Part shown: positions 20,935-26,143 of the stretch, piece after piece | Layout: every line of letters begins with the position of its first letter | Numbering within the stretch: the first letter of the stretch is position 1 | Source: a virus | Virus record (IMG/VR): IMGVR_UViG_3300031877_000322 | Location: 1-26,143 of that record | Reading direction: 5' to 3' (one strand) | Length of the DNA: 26,143 nucleotides | Position numbers and translations under genes: made by a program | Notes under the pieces: model-generated | The model's input: only the letters and a program-made list of their open reading frames with translations | What the model was told of the DNA's origin: nothing | Database searches by the model: none

Positions 20935-21201
20935 CTAAGCTACACCTTCAGCAGTTCGTTTGCCGAAGTAGAAGCCCACAATCGCTGAGACAATGGGTAC
21001 AAGGATCTGTATTACTGCGGTCATAGCTTCCGTGCTTGTCGCTTTGACTAAGGCGTAGATGATTGCGGCGGCCAAGGTGGCACTGAATACTAAGGCGAGG
21101 ATTCCTTGCACATCGCTAACTCGGCTTACGTCTTGGGCGATCTTGTACAAAATCTCCTGTCTTGAGGGCTCAGTTGCCACATGATACTTCTTGTCCTTCA
21201 A
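20935..21201 (-). CDS. 88-residue two-TM membrane protein
   Basis: It has a hydrophilic N-terminus (MKDKKYHVATEPSRQEI), a first membrane helix (residues about 33-53, ILALVFSATLAAAIIYALV) and a second (about 63-82, VIQILVPIVSAIVGFYFGKR). The LVPIVSAIVGFYFGxR ending is a pattern I see often in small phage/virus membrane proteins. It is coupled by ATGA to the zinc-ribbon gene upstream. Holin-like in topology; function not shown. Confidence 0.6.
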   Translation of the reverse strand: MKDKKYHVATEPSRQEILYKIAQDVSRVSDVQGILALVFSATLAAAIIYALVKATSTEAMTAVIQILVPIVSAIVGFYFGKRTAEGVA

Positions 21202-21533
21202 AGTTCTTCACCACAATAATCGCAGTACTTTGCCTCTTTTCGGGCTGGCGTCTGTCCACAAGAGGGACACGATTTCTCTTTCGTCTCGGGTTGGTCCTCT
21301 GCAATGGCACGTGCGGTCTGATCTATAACCACGGCTGATTCTGCTTTGATGAACCTTTCGAGAACTTTCAATAGTTCGTCCTTCTGTATGTAGATCCTGC
21401 AAGAGGAGTTGCACTGAACTCCTAGGGCGTCACAGATTCCCTTCTCCTTTATCCTTTCGCAAAGCGCATCGAGCCCTGTGAAACGATTTACGGACTCCTC
21501 AATTTCAACTAGCGGCCTATCTAACTCGTCCAA
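21198..21533 (-). CDS. zinc-ribbon protein
   Basis: This 111-residue protein has an N-terminal helical, acidic half (VEIEESVNRFTGLDALCERI) with Cys25, 34, 41 and 45, and a C-terminal zinc ribbon: CPSCGQTPARKEAKYCDYCG (residues about 89-108), i.e. CxxC-x12-CxxC. TTG 21531-21533 is a well-supported start: the sequence GGAGGTGA precedes it by four bases. It is first in the coupled pair with the 88-residue membrane protein. Probably a DNA/RNA-binding or scaffold protein; specific role unknown. Confidence 0.65.
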   Translation of the reverse strand: MDELDRPLVEIEESVNRFTGLDALCERIKEKGICDALGVQCNSSCRIYIQKDELLKVLERFIKAESAVVIDQTARAIAEDQPETKEKSCPSCGQTPARKEAKYCDYCGEEL

Positions 21534-21599
21534 TATCTCACCTCCGACATGTGTGCCGCCTTAAGGGCGACGGACTGGTCTGGCTGGGTGTGGATTGTC

Positions 21600-22229
21600 T
21601 CATTGGATCGGCTTGAGTTCTTTTATGACGAACTTTCCGAATCCTTGGCTTCTCGACGCTCCCAGGCCTATCTCTTGTCCCAGGTACAACAGTCTTTGAA
21701 CATCTTCGAATTTGAGCTGAGGAGAAGCGACGATCAGGTTGAACGACGACCGAGGCTTGAGAACGAAATCTTGTCTGACAACGACGGTTCTCGGCCCTTG
21801 CGGTGATATTACGTGGATCGGTCGTTCCACATAGCCATCGACTTCGAGAAGTGTCCTGCTTCCTCTTAAGAGGTGTATCCTCTCGGGTTTAACGAATACA
21901 CCGTGACTTATCGAGTCCCTGAATCCTGGAGTTTTCGACAGTCTTAGCACATATGCTGCTTCCTTGAGAAGTGCCTTGACTTGGCGCTCCTCGATGAAGA
22001 GCCCTTCACGGTCTTTCTTGAAGCCGGTCCAGTTGTGTATTTTGAGAATTTCCTTTTCTACAGCTTGAACATCGACGGCAGTCTTTTGAGCGATGGTCAT
22101 TAGTTCTCGTCCAGAAAAGCCCTTCCTGCGCAGCCAAAATTCGATTAAGTCCTTTGCCTTTGGAATCCCACCTAGGATCTGATCTCTGAACTGTATCGTT
22201 GCAGCATACTTCCTGTACAGGTCTTGCAA
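21600..22229 (-). CDS. stand-alone RAMP-like (Cas-related fold) protein
   Basis: This 209-residue protein ends in GQEIGLGASRSQGFGKF (residues 184-200), very like the glycine-rich loop (GLGAGRSQGFGRF) of CRISPR RAMP proteins of the Cas7/Cas6 kind. Further features are TGFKKDREGLFIEERQVKAL (68-87) and RPIHVISPQGPRTVV (136-150), which in RAMP proteins match strand-loop segments of the RNA-recognition fold. It has no crRNA array or other cas genes nearby in this window. TTG 22227-22229 has GAGGT seven bases upstream. It could bind viral or host RNA, interfere with CRISPR, or be an unrelated RAMP-fold protein. The loop is seen; function is an inference. Confidence 0.65.
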   Translation of the reverse strand: MQDLYRKYAATIQFRDQILGGIPKAKDLIEFWLRRKGFSGRELMTIAQKTAVDVQAVEKEILKIHNWTGFKKDREGLFIEERQVKALLKEAAYVLRLSKTPGFRDSISHGVFVKPERIHLLRGSRTLLEVDGYVERPIHVISPQGPRTVVVRQDFVLKPRSSFNLIVASPQLKFEDVQRLLYLGQEIGLGASRSQGFGKFVIKELKPIQ

Positions 22230-22239
22230 CGGTCAAACC

Positions 22240-22530
22240 TCAGAGAGAAAAGGTTCTGGAGTATCGAGGGCTCCTTATGACCTCGCCTCGCACAACATCA
22301 AGGGCTTGGTGATCTATCGTTGACACGGTTTCGCATCGCTCTCTGTCGATGAAGGCGCGATCAAAGACTTCTCTAAGGCGTATCTTGAGGTCTAGGTTTC
22401 GTAGGTACTCGGAGAGTCGGATTTTGTTCCTCCTCGCTCTCGACGGGCTGCATCGAACTCCATCCGATGAGACCTCCGTTGTTGGTCTATTTCGTCTTTC
22501 GGCCCATAGTAGAGCATCTTTCATAGCCAA
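22240..22530 (-). CDS. unrecognised 96-residue basic protein
   Basis: It encodes an Arg-rich protein with a plausible helical middle (RLSEYLRNLDLKIRLREVFD, residues about 38-57) and a C-terminal part DHQALDVVRGEVIRS. It overlaps the preceding 68-residue frame by 10 bases and is followed by the RAMP-like gene after 10 bases, so it fits an operon. No domain is recognised. The Ser/Arg-rich N-terminal third is less protein-like than the remainder. Confidence 0.45.
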   Translation of the reverse strand: MAMKDALLWAERRNRPTTEVSSDGVRCSPSRARRNKIRLSEYLRNLDLKIRLREVFDRAFIDRERCETVSTIDHQALDVVRGEVIRSPRYSRTFSL

Positions 22531-22727
22531 TCCAGTCCCTTTCGGGCGGCAGAATTCTCGTCGGAAGGCAATGGGGTCGCCGAAAGTAGATAGGATCTTA
22601 TGTCTTCTAGGTTGATCCTAGCAGTAGGTGAGCATCTGCCAAAGAATTGATAGACTGGAGTTATGGTCAAGATCTCAGAGTTGAGGAAAAGTACTCCATT
22701 GTGGCTGTGAGCCTTGACCAAGGTCAC
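22521..22727 (-). CDS. unrecognised 68-residue protein
   Basis: A short frame with a GTGA overlap with the stop of the giant secreted protein: GTG at 22725-22727 and TGA at 22724-22726. It reads KAHSHNGVLFLNSEILTITP then VYQFFGRCSPTARINLEDIR, and ends KGLDWL. The overlap argues for a real coupled gene, but no family is recognised. Confidence 0.5.
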   Translation of the reverse strand: MTLVKAHSHNGVLFLNSEILTITPVYQFFGRCSPTARINLEDIRSYLLSATPLPSDENSAARKGLDWL

Positions 22728-25700
22728 GTTACAGTAATCTGGGTCTGGCTTATGCTGGCCGTTTTCGGCGGGATCAGGCCGACGAAAACTTGGTACTGCC
22801 CAGCGCTAGCTGTTGAAGCGACATGCCAAGCAAACTGGAACCTACCCGTTCCACCAGCCTCTACTGAAACCTGCTGCGCATCAAAGTACCAGTAGCCACC
22901 AGGCCCAATCACCTCAAAGTATAGTGTCGTGGACATAGGGGGACCAGGATTAGTGACTAGCACTTCGAAAGTGGCCACGCTGCCTCTCAGCGCTGAAGTT
23001 GGCCCTGAAACCAGAAGCGTAATCCGCGATGGCAAGGTTCCAGTGACAGTAAGAGAAACAGAGGAGCTTGTGGAGCCTTCGTAGTTTGCGTTGCCGCTCC
23101 AAGTAGCCTTAATCTGATAGGTCTTCGGGTAGGGCGGATACCAAACAACAGAGTATGCTCCGCCGCTAGCGGTCTGTGTCATAATGAAAATGTTCCAAGT
23201 CGATCCGTCTAGACTGTAGCTTAGAACTACCGTGGTTCCCACGGGTATTTCTGGAGAGGGCTGCGCAGGAGTTATTGTACCAGACACTGTGACCGAAGCG
23301 CCCAACGCTATCGATTCAGCTGACAGCCCGAGAGACATTGTCGAAGTGCCGCGGAAGAACGCCGTCAGGCTATGAGGGGAATTCATGGGAACAGAGTATG
23401 AAGGACTGCTTCCAACGTTTACCCCGTCAAGGCTCCAGTAATAGAAGGAGTAGCCAGTGTTCGGTGTCGCCGTAACCTGAACCGTGGTCCCATCGTCTCG
23501 CCAGCCGGAGCTAGCCGAAAGAACTCCGGCCCCAGCTGGGCTGATCGAGACGGTTAACATGTACTGTTTCTTGAAATTGGCGGTATACGTGGTTGGCGAT
23601 GAAGGCACAGTGATCGTATGCGACTGAGCGCCACCGTCACTCCAAGACACCCAAACATGCTGAATACCTGTCCCACCACTGATTGGTGAGAGTGCCTCCA
23701 TAATGTGAGTGCTTCCCACATCCCAGGTGAAAGTCTGTGGAGTCGTTATTTCTACGCCGTCAACCCTAACAAACCCAGAGCCTGTCGGACTAGATGTGAC
23801 AGTGATTGCAGCAGTGAACCCATAGTTAATTGTGTTTTGGTAGGCGCACGAGATGAATCCTTGGTTGTCATGTCCCCTTGCCCTCCACCCATCAACATAC
23901 ATCTCATAAAAGCTACTATCACGTGAAACAACGCCTGTTGACCCTTTAGTGATCATATCCCAGATTTCCGACACGCCCTGAGGGGCTGTGAACGTGTCGT
24001 ATCCGTCATTTGCTGGATCGAGTATGTCAATAATGGCCCCCGCAACACGCCCCTCGACACTGTCACCATTTGACCAGCCTGCGCTACCCCAAGTAGGGCT
24101 TTCTAAGTCAACATTGTATGAATTTGCCATACTGAAGAAATTGTATTCTCCTGCAAGGCGTCCGGCCCACCACGCGGCACGATAGCTATTCCATTCGGCC
24201 AAGCCCTCGCCAAGCGCCATACCCTGATTGTAAGCATTCTGAATCCAATGGGATCCACCCCATCCTGGTGGACCCCAACTCATAGAAGTAGGATCCCAGA
24301 CATACATAGTGACCCTGTGAAACCACTCATGCTGTAAGACGTCCCAACTTGCAGTATTGTCACGTCCCTCAATGCTAATCCTTCCGTTAATGCCCCAATG
24401 TGCATGCGTGCCATGTCCTGTCGGAACAGGGTACTCGACTTCCTGAGCCTTTCCAACTAATGCATACAGATTGAAACTAAATCCTGTCTCCGCATACAAC
24501 CAATTCCAAGCGCCGCGATACCAATTGTCAGAAACGAGTGCATTGTAAATCCGATATGCGGCAAAGAAATTCGGGGCCTCTGAGTTAGAAAGGGAAACAG
24601 GAATCCAGTTTCCAGTGTCACCTCCAACTGAGAGAACTCCCGAAGCGGAGACGTAGTCGGATCCGTCAAATCGGACCATACGTAATGATTGAGTGTAAGG
24701 AAGAAAGTATATGCGATATCCTGCTCCATCATAGTTTGTGGTTGAAAGGCTGAATCTCCCATTATTACCGATGCTCTGCCAATCCAAGATTGCTCCATCT
24801 GACGCCCGTATGAGTTGGGCAGCGCCCGAAGAAAAGACGTAGCTGTCCCTGTTGTTCAATGAGCTGTAGATGTCTCCAGGCGATGACCCCCAGGTTAGAG
24901 ATGGGAAACCTGATCCCCAGTTATTGTCTGTTATGTAGCAACTCAATGTACCCGTAACTGTCAACGATAGTCCAGGAGGACCTGGCACTGGTGTGAAGGG
25001 AGGAGGCAAAGGCTTGTGTGAGGCAAGATCAGATCTAACTGGGCTAGTGGTTGCTGGTGGTGGAACCTGCACAGCTTCTGGAAATGAAGGAGGCGCCAAG
25101 ATCCCGGGAATGGCACTGTTGGAAACCACGATCCCACGTGATCCGTCGCTGCGAAGATAGAGGTATGCAACATTTCCGATCCAAGTGCGATCTGACAAGC
25201 CACCTGCGCTCGCCGAGATCGTCCAGTCTCCGGCGGGGTCACCAAGTGTGACTGGGATTCCAAACTGAATTGAATCTCCGATTCTCATTTGGAATCGAAA
25301 TGTTGTGAGTGTTCCTGCAAGAGGAGTCACTCCCTTTCCATATGCCGGGAACTGGATATTTAGCGTCATGTTGATTGGTCCGATTCGGGTGGATACAGTA
25401 GCTAGAAGATCGCTATAGACTCCTTTGGCTAGGGGTCCGGAAAGCGACAGGGAGACTTGAATTGGCGGAGAAATCGATCCAGAAGTTCGATCGCAAGCGA
25501 ACCTCAGAGGTACCTGAAACAGTATGTCTCGACGAACTATACTTGGTGCAGACAGCGTAGAAATCATAACTAGTATAGTGAAACTAACGAAACGCTTTTT
25601 CAAATGCAATTGATGGGCGCACGCATGAACTCCATTTCGGAAACGAATTCCATGGCGCCTCAGATAATACAGAGCAAGGACAAATAGCAGAATCGTGACT

Positions 25701-26143
25701 CCTTTGACGATAATCCCAAACGCAAGACCTTGAGCTGTCTGGTTTTCAAATACTATCACATTCAGCTTGTCTGATGCCGTGAACCATGCCGTAGCTGAAT
25801 GAGCCTCTACAAACGCCTCAATGACCCATTCGCCTGCTTTCAATGGTTCTATTATTATCACTAGTCGAATTTGCGTGTCTCGCGTCAGAGCTCCGCGCCA
25901 ATGAAGATTGCCCTCCAACACCTTGAACTCTGAGGGCACGTTAACATTAAACACTGCTTCGGGTACATCCACCGAAGATTCTAAGGTGGCCGTGAGCACA
26001 GACTTGTGATGGATTCTTGGAATGTCCGATATCGAAAGCCGTAGCTTAAGGGGGGATGTCGGTGCTTGCGAGAAAACAGATGTTTCCTCGACTGCAAAGA
26101 CGAATAACATGCCAAGGACTACCAACGACACCAGAGCGCACAC
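22724..26143 (-). CDS. giant secreted zinc-peptidase-like protein with Ig-like repeats
   Basis: The open frame of 1139 residues runs to the window edge, so its start may lie outside. Residues 1-25 are a hydrophobic signal; 30-130 a beta domain; 138-160 a membrane helix; 181-200 a second signal-like stretch preceded by TTG (25603; MKKRFVSF-type). A Pro-rich linker follows (350-392), then a globular region (400-520) and an HEWFH motif (605-609) with GEGLAEW (645-651) supplying a third zinc ligand, as in zincin peptidases. Three to four Ig/Listeria-type repeats follow (780-858, 860-930, 935-1040 and a last one to 1139; SWSDGGAQSHTI, YYWSLDGVNVGSS). It is probably a surface or secreted adhesin/peptidase; host or viral origin is uncertain. 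Confidence 0.65.
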   Translation of the reverse strand: MCALVSLVVLGMLFVFAVEETSVFSQAPTSPLKLRLSISDIPRIHHKSVLTATLESSVDVPEAVFNVNVPSEFKVLEGNLHWRGALTRDTQIRLVIIIEPLKAGEWVIEAFVEAHSATAWFTASDKLNVIVFENQTAQGLAFGIIVKGVTILLFVLALYYLRRHGIRFRNGVHACAHQLHLKKRFVSFTILVMISTLSAPSIVRRDILFQVPLRFACDRTSGSISPPIQVSLSLSGPLAKGVYSDLLATVSTRIGPINMTLNIQFPAYGKGVTPLAGTLTTFRFQMRIGDSIQFGIPVTLGDPAGDWTISASAGGLSDRTWIGNVAYLYLRSDGSRGIVVSNSAIPGILAPPSFPEAVQVPPPATTSPVRSDLASHKPLPPPFTPVPGPPGLSLTVTGTLSCYITDNNWGSGFPSLTWGSSPGDIYSSLNNRDSYVFSSGAAQLIRASDGAILDWQSIGNNGRFSLSTTNYDGAGYRIYFLPYTQSLRMVRFDGSDYVSASGVLSVGGDTGNWIPVSLSNSEAPNFFAAYRIYNALVSDNWYRGAWNWLYAETGFSFNLYALVGKAQEVEYPVPTGHGTHAHWGINGRISIEGRDNTASWDVLQHEWFHRVTMYVWDPTSMSWGPPGWGGSHWIQNAYNQGMALGEGLAEWNSYRAAWWAGRLAGEYNFFSMANSYNVDLESPTWGSAGWSNGDSVEGRVAGAIIDILDPANDGYDTFTAPQGVSEIWDMITKGSTGVVSRDSSFYEMYVDGWRARGHDNQGFISCAYQNTINYGFTAAITVTSSPTGSGFVRVDGVEITTPQTFTWDVGSTHIMEALSPISGGTGIQHVWVSWSDGGAQSHTITVPSSPTTYTANFKKQYMLTVSISPAGAGVLSASSGWRDDGTTVQVTATPNTGYSFYYWSLDGVNVGSSPSYSVPMNSPHSLTAFFRGTSTMSLGLSAESIALGASVTVSGTITPAQPSPEIPVGTTVVLSYSLDGSTWNIFIMTQTASGGAYSVVWYPPYPKTYQIKATWSGNANYEGSTSSSVSLTVTGTLPSRITLLVSGPTSALRGSVATFEVLVTNPGPPMSTTLYFEVIGPGGYWYFDAQQVSVEAGGTGRFQFAWHVASTASAGQYQVFVGLIPPKTASISQTQITVT

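Noticed and set aside
1-26143. CRISPR array, tRNA, rRNA, insertion sequence, integrase or attachment site
   Set aside because: I looked for repeats with regular spacing, cloverleaf-like sequence, transposase/integrase motifs and long direct repeats at the ends, and saw none.

Overview
This window looks like the morphogenesis half of a head-tailed (Caudoviricetes-type, siphovirus-like) provirus or virus genome, most likely of an archaeon. The archaeal assignment is an inference. It rests on TATA-like boxes rather than sigma-type promoters, heavy use of TTG/GTG starts with GGAGG-type ribosome sites, and secreted transglutaminase-like and Ig-repeat proteins of a style I associate with Thermoproteota/Bathyarchaeia. 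No integrase, replication gene, tRNA, rRNA, CRISPR array or attachment site is visible, so integration cannot be proven here.

Nearly everything is on the minus strand, so the biological order runs right to left. The right end (26143-20935) has a giant secreted protein with an HExxH zinc-peptidase motif and Ig-like repeats, two unrecognised small genes, a stand-alone protein with a Cas-RAMP-like glycine-rich loop, a zinc-ribbon protein and a two-TM protein. Region 20888-18331 has a four-TM protein, a small protein resembling a subtilase propeptide, a subtilisin-like protein that lacks its catalytic Asp, and two small membrane proteins. Region 18341-15342 has a ribbon-helix-helix regulator too short to be found easily, the small terminase, the large terminase in two frames, two small zinc proteins and a D12-class adenine methyltransferase. 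One gene runs the other way (13905-15326, plus strand): a secreted transglutaminase-like protein placed between the packaging and portal genes.

Region 13815-7811 is the head and neck module: portal, prohead protease, HK97-fold capsid protein, small ORFs, a broken accessory capsid gene, head-tail connector, tail terminator and tail tube, with two membrane protein genes in between. Region 7604-915 is the tail module: a tail-assembly chaperone pair with a canonical -1 slippery heptamer (C CCT TTA at 7239-7245), an HK97-gp10-like protein, tape measure, a tail hub fused to sugar-binding-like and Ig domains, and receptor-binding-type proteins. A HEPN-like gene with its own TATA box and a palindrome closes the left end.

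The most notable points are the programmed-frameshift signal, the RAMP-like protein, the split propeptide/subtilase pair beside holin-like proteins, and the antisense transglutaminase cargo. There is also a set of probable single-base lesions in essential genes (terminase, hub, tail tube start, accessory capsid gene), which point either to a decaying provirus or to indel errors in the assembly.
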